DNA of 64,000 nucleotides from Pipra filicauda (lineage: Eukaryota; Chordata; Aves; Passeriformes; Pipridae): the NCBI RefSeq assembly GCF_003945595.2, contig NW_024104422.1:195743-259742 (forward strand), in the 5' to 3' direction. The position numbers were made by a program, and so were the translations under genes. Position 1 is the first letter of the stretch; the number at the start of each line of letters is the position of its first letter. The notes beneath the pieces are model-generated. The model was not told where the DNA came from. It saw only the letters and a list, made by a program, of their open reading frames with translations, and searched no databases. Of the stretch, positions 1 through 12,616 are shown one piece after another.

Positions 1-1646
1 TGAACATCAACCTCATAGACATATAGAGCAACATGGCTTTGGCATGCCTCAGAAGAGGAACTGCCAGTGTACCAGGATAATCATAAAACTAAAACTTCAG
101 AGTAGGGGATACCAGACTCACTGTCAGCTTCACTTTAGAGGATCCTCAGTCCCTTCCATTAATGTTTTCTCTTTTTTTAGGGTATATGTCTTCAGATATC
201 CTTTAGCTTTTTCACTTGACAGATGTACTTCTATCATTCCATCCATGTCTTGTTTTGTATACGTAGTAATGAGAGGTCGTGAGTGCACTATAAAACAGAT
301 CCCTTAGGTCAGGAGGCCTTGAACAAAGGCAAATATTGCTAAAGGCAACATACCCTTAACTGCTAAGTGAGGGGAACTAGAAAAACACCACGTTGTCTTC
401 ATCAGAATATTTTTGCCTCCAACAGCTGGAACTTTTCAATTGAACTATTACTGGAAGAGAGTGGTGTAGTAATGTTTTTATCAATTTACATGCATAGCTA
501 CTCTTACAAGCCACAATTAGGCTGTTGCTGTGTAGGTGTGCTGGCAAGAGGATTAGTGGAGGCAGCTGGTATTTGAGAAAAAATACACGCCTGTGGACAG
601 CTGTTTGAGTCAAACATTTCAGTCTCTTTAGCTAGTCTATAACAGATTTGCTTCTTTTTGTTTAAGTAAACAATGGTTTCTGTCACAATATTAAAACCGC
701 CAAAATTACAGTACACTGGACAGTTAATTTGATTAAGCAGTAAGTGGTTATGATGAATGATTAAAGCGTAGTTTATCTTCAGGAATGCTTCATTACCCTA
801 GAGACAAAAGAGACAAGAATATTGTATTTTTTCTGATTCTATCTAAATAAGTTCTCTGGGGAATCTAGCTATCTTGCTGTCTCCTACAAAATATGCAATT
901 TTCTTAGGGATTTAGTTTTATATTTAGTTCTGAAAACCAGATATTTTCCAGAGAATTGTAATCAGGCACCCAGTCAGCAGGAACACAAATCAAGACACAT
1001 TTATATATAGGAATTGTGACCTTTGAATCACTGGAGCCACAGCATATCTCATCCTAAGGGCACAGAGCAGACGAGATTGTTGTTTCCTGATCTGCAGTGC
1101 TAACGGGGATCAAACACCTACTTGTCCCTCTATAAAGGTCCAAAAGACATTTTGCACATTTACATCATAACTCTCAGAGTTATAAGTCTACATCTCTATT
1201 CCTAAACTCTACCAAAAGTGATGTTGAAGATCCATTTTGATTATATCATGTTAAGGAGTAATCTGTTACTGCAAGTGTATTCTTATTCATATATGTGATT
1301 ATGGGATGAACTTGGTAGTGGAAATTAGTACATTTGACTTTATTAGTCTAGTCATGAGTGAACACCTTTCTCAAATCAGCATTGGGGACTACTCATATGT
1401 CAATACTGCAGTATTTAACTCTGTTTAAGGTACTATACTAAATTACTGCTTTGTGCCATAGATGAAATCTGCTTTGATATTTTGAGAGAGAAAGACCACA
1501 TCTTTGGCAGAAAAACCCTTTATGATCCACTTAAGGTGGTCTGAAACTTTTGTCTTACCATAGTCAGAGATCAAATATCAAACCCACATATACAGCACAT
1601 AAGAAGAAGGCTTGCAGTTTAGTTAGGTTATGTTCTGAGATTGCTG
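1..1646. other. AT-rich noncoding DNA, nothing recognised
   Basis: All six frames are broken by frequent stops, and the longest openings are under 90 codons with no family resemblance. I see no repeat family, RNA gene or strong inverted repeat. It reads as ordinary intergenic or intronic vertebrate sequence. Confidence 0.7.
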
Positions 1647-2768
1647 TTAGGATGGATGTGCAATGTGACCAACATGACCGTTTCCAAAGGAAGCCATGAC
1701 ACTGAACTCAATGACAATCCACAGTGAGGTCAGAGCAGAAGAAAAACAGTATCTGAGTCCACTTGTTTTATTAGGTGATGCTGAATGCAGTTCACTGGAA
1801 GCGTTAGGAATTTTAGCAGGACAATCCTGAGAGCCCTTGTGAAAGACAAGTCTGAACTGCTGGCCCTTGAGGAATCTCAGCACCCCAACAAGTTAGAAGA
1901 TCATCCAGAATAGCATGATATGGCAATCATAATTCAAGACTGAATCACAAAAAATAAACTTTAAACTACATTCACATCACCCTGTGTAGGTGATTAACTT
2001 AGGTATCACAGCAACTGAGATTTAGGCATTCAGTCCTAACAGAATATTTCAAAGAAATGCTCAAAACAATCTGGAGACATTTCATCACCTTTGACAGACA
2101 TTATCAGTCACTTGCCACAGGGGCTGAGCTCAGCAGCTCACTTGATAATGAACGGGACACTTTTGATGACTGTGCTTTCTTGTATGACAAATACCTTCCT
2201 CAAACACCTGCTGACTTTCACAAGTTCTTAAAATTACATAAAGCCATTTCATTCTGGTAGGAGAGCTGACGCCAGTGCTTCAGCAAGTTCTGAAGATGAT
2301 CAGTATTGGTCCTTGTGCCACTAGTTCTACCAGTGTGGCTGGGAATTCCACAAGAAAGCTTTGTTCCCCTGCCAGTTCCCACAATACAAAGGACAGATTG
2401 GTGCTTAGATGTCAGTGAAGCGGACCACAACCTACCCAGCAGAGCCACTGCAGCTCATTCACTGCAGGGATACGATCCAGCAGCGCCCGAGCCCTGTTTT
2501 CTGTGGAGTAATATCTGTCCATCTTGGAAGGGAAGGTTTTACCATGGAAAAACACAAAATCATGTCCAGCACAGATGTAGGATTCTTTTGGCTCTGTCAT
2601 GTCTCCAGTACTGACATACTACCTAAGCACCAAGTGGATGGAAGTTCCCTCCATTGTCTCTTTGGAGCTACTCATATATGACCTGTGGGAGGTGCCATTG
2701 ATTAACTGGCCCAGATCCAGCAGTGACTTAGCAGCAGCCACATCCACTGCCATTGCAGATGTCAGACT
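1647..2768 (-). pseudogene. possible decayed coding-derived island, parent unknown
   Basis: On the minus strand, the frame running from about 2768 down to 2133 has only about four stops before a double stop, fewer than the AT-rich flanks show. It includes peptides such as AKSLLDLGQLINGTS, GHDFVFFHGKTFPSKM and ENRARALLDRIPAVNELQWL. A further 78-codon opening at 1883-1647 lies in the same frame. The intervening 2130-1890 stretch is full of stops. This pattern would fit an old processed pseudogene interrupted by point mutations. However, plus-strand frames are also partly open here, so higher GC alone could explain it. I cannot name a parent gene. No poly-A tail or target-site duplication is evident. 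A chance composition effect is the main alternative. Confidence 0.25.
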
Positions 2769-5700
2769 CACCTCTTTATTTTATTTCTGGTTTATGAAGA
2801 TTTGCTTATGCCTCCTCCTGTTTAGAAAAAAACCGATGCCCTTGGCATGAAAAGCACAAAAAACACCAACAACCCAACTCTGAAATAACTATAAAAAACA
2901 CTCCCCCTAAATCTGATATTCTTTTTTTCAAAACCTTTAACTACAAACACCAGCAAGTTTGTTGTGTTTCTGTGATCCTGAGAAGCAATGTCTGTGTTCC
3001 AGTATGTTTTCCCAAGCATCTGTACTGTAAAGATGTTTCCTTTGAATACACACAGAGAGATCAGAAGGCCTGATCCAGCATTCCCATGGGAAAGTTTAAA
3101 CTTGTGAAATAAATGTTTTCATTGGCTGCGCTGAATTGCAGTTTGAACTTTTTTTTTTTTAAACCAAGTGCAATTTACAACCCAAATTATTACTGCTATT
3201 TTGTCAAAAATATGTGATTTCAAGAGAGTAAAAATGGAATTGGTCCTAAGGGTTTGCAGTTAATGGCTGAGAGACATACAGCAGCATTGTTATTTGTTCA
3301 CAGATGGATAGTTAGAGCACTTACTCTAAATGCTAGCAGTGGTTAAATGTTTAAACAAACAACTTCTAGAAGTAATTGACTGTTCAATTGCTTTTACTTC
3401 TGGATAATATCAACTCTCTGGTTTCCAGTTTTTCTGCCTGTCTTCACAGACCCTGCTGGTACTAGATTTGTTCTTCCCCTCAGAAGTTCCGAGGCACTTA
3501 TATCCATTATCATCAGTCAGACTAATAATTTTTTATGGCTTTGATGGCAACCTATATTATTGTATTAAAGTATTATCACCATTTTATACACCATCAAGTA
3601 AATATCAGTGCTTATTCATGTTTTACTTCAAAAGAAAACAATATGATGCTTGAAAACCCAATTTTCAGTCCTGTGTCCTAAGAAAACTAAAGTCATAGCA
3701 CACTCTACATAATTTTATATCTTTGTTGGCTTTCCATCTTAGTGTGCCTGAGATGGACTTTTATAACCAATTTGGCAGAGGAGTAATGATCACAGTTATG
3801 TTTTGTTCTAATAAACAATGAAAATAGAAGTGGCAAAGAAGATAAAAAAGGGAGCCCCCCATTAGTGGTGCCCCACAAACAGGAAAAACTGCAATATAAG
3901 CTCCTTTTTTATTAGACACTAGAGAATCAAGGCACACAAGAAGCTTTGTAAATATCCCAGCTGTGGGAAAAGCTTCAATTGGAACTTAGATTTTACTGGA
4001 CATCAGAGAGTCCAACCATGAAACTCAAATGCATAGGAAACCGGGCTTCATTAGTTTCACTACTCATAGAAAATACGTTAATAAATAGAGATTTATCAGA
4101 GATTTAATTATATTTTTATTCCCTCTCAAATGTACACGCAAATGTCAGTAAATACAATCAGTGCACACGCAGCCTGCAGGAGATTCTGTCTGTTTGCAAG
4201 AACAAAGCACTACAAATTAGGAAAGTTTGGCACTCTTCCTGACTCTTTCACCAGGCTTCAATGTGTGATCTCAGGAAAAAATCAAAACATTCCCATGGGT
4301 CAGGTTTCCTTTATCCATATATATTTATGTTTACACAGCGCTTTCTGATTCCCAGCTAAAAGGTGCTCTATGAAAGCAAGGAAGTTTGGGAGTGCTGCTA
4401 ATACGACACTGCTCGTTTTCTATCAAACACACCTGACTCTCAGATGTCTGTACTACAACATTCATTGTTATTTCTACAGTAATTTAACTTCTTCAGTTGT
4501 AGAAGTCACCCCTCAAATAAAAAAACATAACAATAACTTCTCAACCAATCTTTCCAACTCCAGTGAGGAGACCTACCCAATTAAAATGCAACGTAGTTTA
4601 ACAGACTATAAAAGCGCAATAACATATTAAAATCTACATAGACAACTTGTACTGTAAGGGTAGAAAATTATAAAAGAGCCAGCTTTTGAAAATAATTGTT
4701 GAAAAAAAAGTATTTTCAGAATTGTTTTCTTAAAGGATCTGCTGAGGCAGCTGTCCAAGAGGAATAAATTTTACATCTCAAGAATCACTTAAAGCAAAGG
4801 TTTTACCCTGCCAATCAAAGCTATGAGACTCAAACACTTTTAAAATGAATGCCATCTCAAAACTCTAAAAAAGCAGGTCTTGGATTTCTTAAAACATCTC
4901 TTTGTGCTAAAGACTCATTTCTTATGGGCCAACTTTAAAATCAAACCACTAGATTTTTTTTTTTGTTTTTCAGAGAGCCAACATAAAGAAGGCAGAGGGG
5001 TAATTTGATCACAGCTATTCAACCCAGTGAGGTGGGTGTGTGTACTCAGCTCTCTCCAGCACAGTGGTGGAGCTGAGCTGCAAACCCAGCTAAGAAAGAA
5101 TTGCAATAAGGGACTCTTGTGGTCACCAGGGCATGTGCAGTGCCTTTGAGAGGTCATCCCAGGATACATGGCTGAAGTCTGTGCTACTACACTGCTGAAA
5201 GAGGGATTTCTGCAGCACTGACACACGATTTTCCACGGAAAGGGTGTGGTCAAGGATAACACCACATTTCTTAAGTTAGCTCACTGCTTCTCAGTATAAC
5301 CCTTTCAAAATGTGGGAAGAAGCAGGAAGAGAAAAACATCCAACTTGTTCCTATTTCCCTTCCTCTGTCCTTTCAAACACCACCATTCCACTATCATCAT
5401 AGTGCCAATTTATAACCTACAACAAACAAGAAGCCAGGAAATAGGCTTAGTGGCACGTCCACTTTGTCTGTCTCTTCTACAGGCACTGTTGATGGGAGCT
5501 CATAATGAACAGGAAGTGTTTCAGTGTTATGACTATGACAGAAAAAGCAAGGGTTTACCTAAAGTAACATTGGCAAAGCCACTATTAATACAGCACATAG
5601 TCATTTAATGAGGTAATCTCTACACCATCACAGTGCTCTTCTCTTTGCCCTGAGACTGACGTCTAACCTCAGCAGCCACCAGAGAGGAAAACAAAAAGTC

Positions 5701-7243
5701 CATGACAACATGGCTAATAACATACAAAACCCAACTGTTTGTGTTGGTATTTTATTGACAAAGGAGGTTACACTGCGCTGACTTCCACCACAGAAGTTAC
5801 AACAACAAACCAAACACAACCTAGACACAGGCTGAAGGGATGTTATGACAGAGTAATGGAACTGAATAATGACTTTAACAGTTCATCAAAATTATTCTTT
5901 CTGGCAGTGGAAATATATCTGCCCAACTCCAGGCTAAAGTTATGATTTTGTGTTGTTGGCCATTGGTGAATTGCCTATCATTACCGTGTGAACAAAAGCC
6001 ACAGTCTTTCCCCTGCAATGGGCAAGCACCCTGCCCACTGATAGCTCTTTGTATAAAACTGATAATTGATGTGTTGAAATGTTCCCAAAGCCCTTCATTA
6101 TATTTTACTGTGTAGGGCCAACGGATAATCAGAGGAGAATTTCAGCAAAACCCAAGAAGTCTGCTGAGGCAGCAAGTGCTAATGCAATTTTTTACCACAA
6201 TATATAAATAACCCCCTGGGTTCTCTAGTAAGCACATGCAGTAAAAGGAGCACGCAAAGTTTTATCATGCAACTCTTGAGTTGCTTTAGAATAGTTAATC
6301 AAATAAAAGATTCCAGAGCTCTAACTAATGAAAATCTGCACCCTACATTTGCTTTGGCAGTTGGACACCAATATTATGTTACTAAAGCAATTGAGCTTTA
6401 ATACAAAAATGAGTGAACTGAGGGAATTGTGCTAAAAGACGAAAGATGAGAGGAACAAGATGGTGTTAAATTTCCACAACATGATTAGAGAGGTATACTG
6501 TTTTGCCCTTCTTTTCAGGAAGGTCTCCAGATTTCTGTATCAATATGAGAACATCTGTGTGGAAATAAACACAGAAGTGCTTACTAACTAACATTTCATC
6601 TGCATCTTATCCAGCTATATTTGCCTTTACAACAGTTGCTGCTTTGACTTGATGACATGTGATTAATTTTTATCTGAAATGACTTAATGAGTTAATTCAG
6701 GTTACTTCCTCATCTGGTTTCACTACAGTGTTTTCCCAGGCATCGTCATCTAAGCACTGCAGGTTTTTTAGCTGTTCAGATCCTATTTATGTTAGGCTTT
6801 CTATGCTTCTTATAATAAATTCCAGTTGTATAATTCCATGATGGGTTACACAATACTAATCATGATGTATTTCAAACAAGGCTGGTTAAAGGGCAAACTG
6901 TTATTTTATGTCAGGAATAGTCCTCTGGTCAGCTCAGGCTTCAGGAGACAAAGGGAGCTCAAATTTCAGGCCTCAGAGGGAAATGTGCTGCTTAGAAAAT
7001 GCAGGTATAGTAAGTTGTTTTAAAACTAAATGTTTGCAATCCATTCAACAAAATTCTGATGGGCACCAAACCGACCTGAAACAATATACTGCAATTTAGG
7101 TTTCCTGCTGTGTTTTGGAAATATTTCAGACTTTCACATGGAAAAAGTACACTTTGTAGACACCGGATTTTCCACCAGACAATGGTACTCCAACAGGTCT
7201 TGTCACTACCTGAAATGTATTCAGTATTTCAGTGTATACAATA
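2769..7243. other. noncoding DNA with short homopolymer runs
   Basis: No gene is recognisable. The largest opening is a 116-codon minus-strand frame at 5265-4915 with low-complexity Ser/Cys/Lys content and no family signature. A T12 tract lies at 3149-3160. The rest is AT-rich with dense stops in every frame. Confidence 0.65.
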
Positions 7244-7291
7244 CCCTTCCCCCTCCCTCACTCCTCCTGCCCCCACATACACGCAAAAAAA
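7244..7291. repeat. C-rich tract followed by an A run
   Basis: A pyrimidine stretch with C runs at 7244-7246, 7249-7253, 7255-7257 and 7270-7274 is followed shortly by an A-rich run. The last gap is too long for a canonical four-run G-quadruplex on the minus strand. It is best treated as low-complexity sequence. Confidence 0.5.
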
Positions 7292-7406
7292 AGGCAAAAG
7301 CAGAAATACTGATAAATGGTAAGGGTAAGAGACATGTAAATGACATCAGATACCACATGGTTTCCTTAGATTTCTATTTTCAAGGTCCCCAATAATTTCT
7401 TCCTTC

Positions 7407-7422
7407 AGTTAACTAGTTAACT
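7407..7422. repeat. 16-bp perfect palindrome
   Basis: Bases agttaactagttaact read the same on both strands. The core is two overlapping copies of ttaactag. It could be a chance AT-rich palindrome or a dimeric protein-binding site; nothing around it supports either. Confidence 0.6.
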
Positions 7423-10400
7423 AGCACATAGGACATCATTCATCACATCAGGCTGTGGCTCTAAGGAAATTTGCCAGCTACTCACACAGAACCTGTTCTT
7501 TTGGAAACACTTTCTTTTTTTTTCTGGACATCTCACAAAGCATAGCCCTATATGACAGGTTAGCCTGAAAAGTGGAAATACTATTGGCCATTAAGAAACA
7601 TGATCAATGGGCGAATCGGTGTCGGTTTATTCTTAACCTTTGCTTGATGAGAGTCAAGAGGATCTGGCCTTGACCAGCTCATAAAGTGATCACTAAAATA
7701 AGTCCAGCTCACTCATATATGTCATACCCCACAGAAACCATGAATATGACAGGGTACACATGGTTACATAACTCTAGGCTATTAATTTTTTTTTTTATTT
7801 TACTCAGCTTCCCAATCAGCAAGAGAGCCTTGAAAATATGAAGCAAATGCAAATTCACTGCAAGGTTTAGTTCTTTCATCCACTTATTACAGGAAATCTG
7901 TAAATAACCAACTCCTAGAGCAGTGGCTTTCAATCCCAGTGACCATCTGTAGCAGAGGAATTAATTGTTTCACTGCCTACCAATAACTCTGGTTACAGGT
8001 GGAAGGATGGAGCAGTCTGGCACACGGAGGTTAAGGTGAAGAAAAAAGAAATTATTCTTCTCTTTCCCTTTGCCTCTCCTCTCTCCATTTCCACAAAGAG
8101 GTTTAAAGTAACTTTTGCCCAGAAACAGGAGAGAAAAAGGAGTTTCATCTCATTCACATTACCAAAAATCTATCAACAGTAAAAATTAAAAAAAAACCCA
8201 AAATCAAAACAGCCTCACCTATCATGTAAGATGTTCAAAGCACCAACTAGCATCTCCTTACCAGTAAAATCCTTAAGCTTTGCCCAGATGTACACAATGC
8301 AATAACTCTGAAGATGCTGGAAGCCAAAGTTTCAGCTTGGTGGCAAATAGAGCACAACAACAAACACCTGAAAATTACTTATTATGCCAATCTAACAGGC
8401 AGAAGTGAAACATAAAATCCTTTAAGAAATTTTTACCTCCTCAAAAGTGAAGTTCAAGGTTCATCTCAAATTAATTTTAAATATTCTTCTATATTTCTTC
8501 TTCTTCAATACCCTTTCTAGACTTTACATCCAGCTTGCCTAACCCAAGGGAGAGACATCCTAAGCCAATGCATTTATAAGAAAATATTATGGTTGAGTAG
8601 CTCAGTTTCCAAGACATATAAATTGGCAGTAGCCATTGTGATTGTTGGACATTTTAATAAAAAAATTAAGTTTTATTTTGCCAAAAAATCCTTATGCCTG
8701 GAATCATATGTCTGAGGAAGCGCTGCACACATAAGTGGAAACAGCACATTATACCAGTAGAGCTTGCAGAAAAGCCATTTACAGGGTAATTTCTGTATGA
8801 GTGGCATGTTTCACATTAAAAAGGGAGAATGGAGGACTATCTTCTGTTTCAAGACACCACAGCACAAAGGAAACAACTTAGGTTATTTAAAAGGTTTTCA
8901 GACACTCCTTAGAGTCATTGTCCCAGTAGACAAAACCCAGAAGTTATGGCATGTTAGTGTCCAGGGGCAGAGAAAAGGAGAAAATTATGCCCAAGGGTTC
9001 TAAAATGTCACTGATTTGAAGTATTTGGGTTACTGGGTGCCCATCTGGGTACTCCCAAAACATGGTATGATATCTGAAATCTGCATATTCCTAAAGATTG
9101 TGAAGCTTCTCCACAAGGGCTTGTTACGACACAGGTGAATGCTTCTGCTTGCCTTTAAGCACAGCCCTGCCTAGACATTAATACTCTGTCATGTGGCAGA
9201 AAGAAAAAGTTCTTCATAGTTTGTAATATTCTGGGGTACAGGCTGGTTATGCTAAAAAAGCACACAGACAAAGAATAAACAGTGTTGAGATGGTTCTGCC
9301 AACACTTTCCCCTCATAGTGACTTCCCCACCAAATGTCTGACAAGCTTTAAAATAATAATAATTTTAAAAGAGAAAATACTAACATCCATTGGAACAAAA
9401 CCACTTGTGAAAACACAAAATAGCTAAGCCACAGAGAGAGAAGCAAAAAATACTCTCTACAGATACTGTATTCTTGCTCCATTCGGGGATTTAATGAAAT
9501 TGGTGACTTTAAAGGACAGCAAACTCTACCCAGTCCCATCTGATCACTACAGTGAGTGTCTGCACACAACCTGTCTTGGAGCAGAGACCAGTCTCTCTTG
9601 TCACAGCTTCATCCTGTCATATCCCATGAGCTCTCAGACTTCAACATACATAATCTTGAAGAAACACAACACAAACCAAACGGTTCCTGTTTGCCACTAG
9701 AGCAGCACTCTACAGTTTACACCTACCAGTCAGTCTTTATCTTTCAGGAACTCAGGAGAGGATTCAAATTACTCTGGACTTAACTGTGGGAAATGGAAAG
9801 AAGCCTCCTCCCCGGCAATTCCAGCCACGTGTTCCTGTTCAGCTAGAGTTCCTTACAACATGGAGGAACCTACTCTCTTTCCCTTTAGCCTTCTTTCCGT
9901 TTAATAGACGAAGAGCTTCAACAAGAGTTCAAACATTGTATTTCCGTGTTGTGTTTCTGTGTCGTGCAACTAAATCAGTTTTTGAGGCCAAGTTAAATGC
10001 AAAGGTGCCAGCAGTGTATGGGTTGGAGTTACAAATATATCCTTCCTTCAAGTGTTCTTCCACACAAACACCTGCTTTGTGAGACTGGGTACTCCCCTGT
10101 GTGCAACACCCAGGCAACACCGACCAACAACTTCTTTCAAAGTTCCAGCACTTGTTAGGAACGTGAGATGCCAGCATTGAAATAAATGGGAATTGGATCA
10201 TGAGTGTCTAAGAATATTGATTGGGACATTGTAGCTACTGGCAATTAAATTTTAACACAGAGACATGTATAAAGGCAGCTCCCTCAGGGGAATATCGTGA
10301 TGACAAAGCCAAGCCTTCAGAAATGAGTAAACACTCTTTAAGATTATGCATTTTTCATACAGCCTGAGGCAAATATTCTACTGAAAAATGCTGATTGATT

Positions 10401-12139
10401 CTGCAATTAAAGACTGGATTACACACATAAAGATCAGACATATGGGAAACTCCAACTTCTGAGTTATGGTATTTGACCCCCTAATGTCCTTTTAATCCCA
10501 GTTTTCATATGTAATAATTATACATTTTCCATCTACGTGCATTTGCAAAACACACACAAAAAACATTAGTTTGATGTAGCTGCTCAGATTTACTGCAGCA
10601 ATAAAAAGTTAGAGTCTGTGCAGTAAAGAGATGCCTGGAAGAATTTCAGACTAAAAGAATTTGTCACTCTGTGCAAGAGAATGGGTTTTTGCAAAATAAG
10701 GAAACCCATTACTGCTTGGAAACCCATCTGGATGTGGAAAAAGGCTCTTTCAGAAAGGTAGTTACATATATTTCTGAAGTTCTGACTACAGTGGACACTG
10801 GAGTACAGTGCACCAATGTTAGAGCAAATAGGACTTACAAGAAAAACAGAATGTGACAGAAAAAATAAATCATATCTGACTTGAATATGTTTTGTATTAC
10901 ACGAGGTACTCAAGAGATACAGTATTTTCACTTCAAAAACAGCATTTCTGGGCAACATGTTAAAAAGAAATGCACAGCATTCACAAGCACATAACTAGAT
11001 CTGCTATCAGTTCCCACAGCAATTGTGACAACAAGCTGAGAATGCTGGGAGGACACATTCTGCCACTCCAAAAAAGAATCAAGCACAGACAATTGATTTC
11101 TCTCATTTGAGTCTCTGCAGAGCCTCTATGATGCAAGAGCTTATCTGAAAATAAAACCAAAAATGTGTGCAGAAAATACTTCTCATACCAGTAACTTGTA
11201 TGAAAAAGAAATCATAATAAAGACAATATCAAAAATACTTAGTCAAACTGGAAGACTGACTTAATCAGTAAAAAAGTGGAATGTATACAAATTCCTTCAG
11301 AATTCTTTGTTTGGTTTTGTTCCCAGTCTGCAAGTACAATTCTCAGGGACAGGGACAAGAGGCGTGACACAGACTGTAGATGTCAGGTCCTTGTGACAGG
11401 GCTGTATTGTTTCACTGAGCATCAAAAGAAACTTCTGTTCAGTGATAGCAGCTTTAGCCCTGACATTACCTAATATAGGGAACCAGACACCCTCTCCTTA
11501 TGATACAAAATGTGTGTAACAACAAAGGGTCTATCATGTTTTCAAAGGAACTATACTGACATCTCAGATAATGTTACATCTGTGTGCCTGTAACCTACAC
11601 TATAGAACATGAATTTGAAGACTACAGCATGTGGCAGTAAAATAAGCAATTTTGGTTTAGAAGTGCTGTCAGTTCAAGAGACTGAGCTTACTCCCAGTCA
11701 ACAATAATGTGCCTGATTCAGCACTCATGGTACTGAAAATGTATCATCAGGTTTCATTGATGTACCTAACAAGTCAGGAAAATAAAACATTACATAAAGG
11801 GGAATGCAGTTCAGAAGGAAGACATCATCTAATTTCTGAGGAAAAAAAATCCACTGTTCTTCAGTGACAACAGGGTTTATTAGTGACTTAACACTAGACC
11901 TTTCCAAGGCCTTTGCCTCTCTATCAGCTTCACCTATCAGAGGAACAGACAGCCATACAAGAGGGACCTGTACATCATTTACTACACATTCAAAGGTAAA
12001 AGGTCAAGTTGCTAGAAAAATACAAATATGGAAAGGACCCACCATTTTCTTTTATTCCCATATTTTGCCAAAACAAAACAACAGTCAAGTGAAAGAAAAA
12101 CTCTCACGTGACAATTTAATCTTTTCAATGCTTTTGGAA
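7423..12139. other. noncoding DNA, nothing recognised
   Basis: Stops are frequent in all frames. The longest openings, 122 codons on the minus strand at 10958-10590 and 98 codons on the plus strand at 9786-10082, have no domain-like pattern and no flanking repeats. I see no transposable element or RNA gene. Confidence 0.65.
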
Positions 12140-12616
12140 TCACCATGTTTGAGGGCACCTTCCTGGGCCAGAGTGATTCCCATTGAGGCATTGTCCAAAC
12201 TCCTTTGAAGTCTGGCTGTCCAAAACAGGGAGGTGTGTGAGGTTCTGCCTGGACTCACTTGGGAGAGTGACAAAAGGGACTACAGCAGGACAAACTGGAG
12301 GCAATGATGTGCTTCTTGGTCTCTGACCACACTCAAATGGTCCAGCATCATGAGCAGTAGCTGCCCAACAAATGTTTGAAAGGCTCTGGCCCAGCAGGGT
12401 TTTACCTGCTAGAGCTGCCATGAGAATCACTGTGCAGAAACTACATTTTGAGCTAAAATCCACCCATTCCTTCTGAGACAGAAGCACCTCCTGCTGAGCT
12501 CTGTTCTCTTGACTGAGGTAAGCAGAGGGGATTAATCTCCTCACTGTTAGGTCAGATGCAGTGAACCTGCAGGCTGGAATTTGTGTACAGTATAAGTTAT
12601 GAAATTTGCTTTTCAT
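12140..12616 (-). other. 158-codon open frame of unknown nature
   Basis: This is the second longest open frame in the window. It would run on the minus strand from an ATG at 12616 to a stop near 12140. The translation is rich in Ser, Pro, Leu and Cys, has no recognisable domain, signal peptide or repeat, and lacks a convincing upstream splice or promoter context. About 20 bases near 12185-12207 resemble the CR1 phrase around tttggacaatgcc, which hints that part of the island could be worn CR1, but the match does not extend. It may be chance openness in a locally GC-richer patch. I do not call it a gene. Confidence 0.2.

Noticed and set aside
4915..5265. 116-codon minus-strand frame
   Set aside because: Low-complexity Ser/Cys/Lys-rich translation ending in a lysine run encoded by a T-rich tract; no family resemblance.
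12185..12240. Possible CR1 3' fragment on the minus strand
   Set aside because: Only about 20 bases around tttggacaatgcc resemble CR1; the sequence on both sides departs from the pattern, so I do not annotate it as a mobile element.
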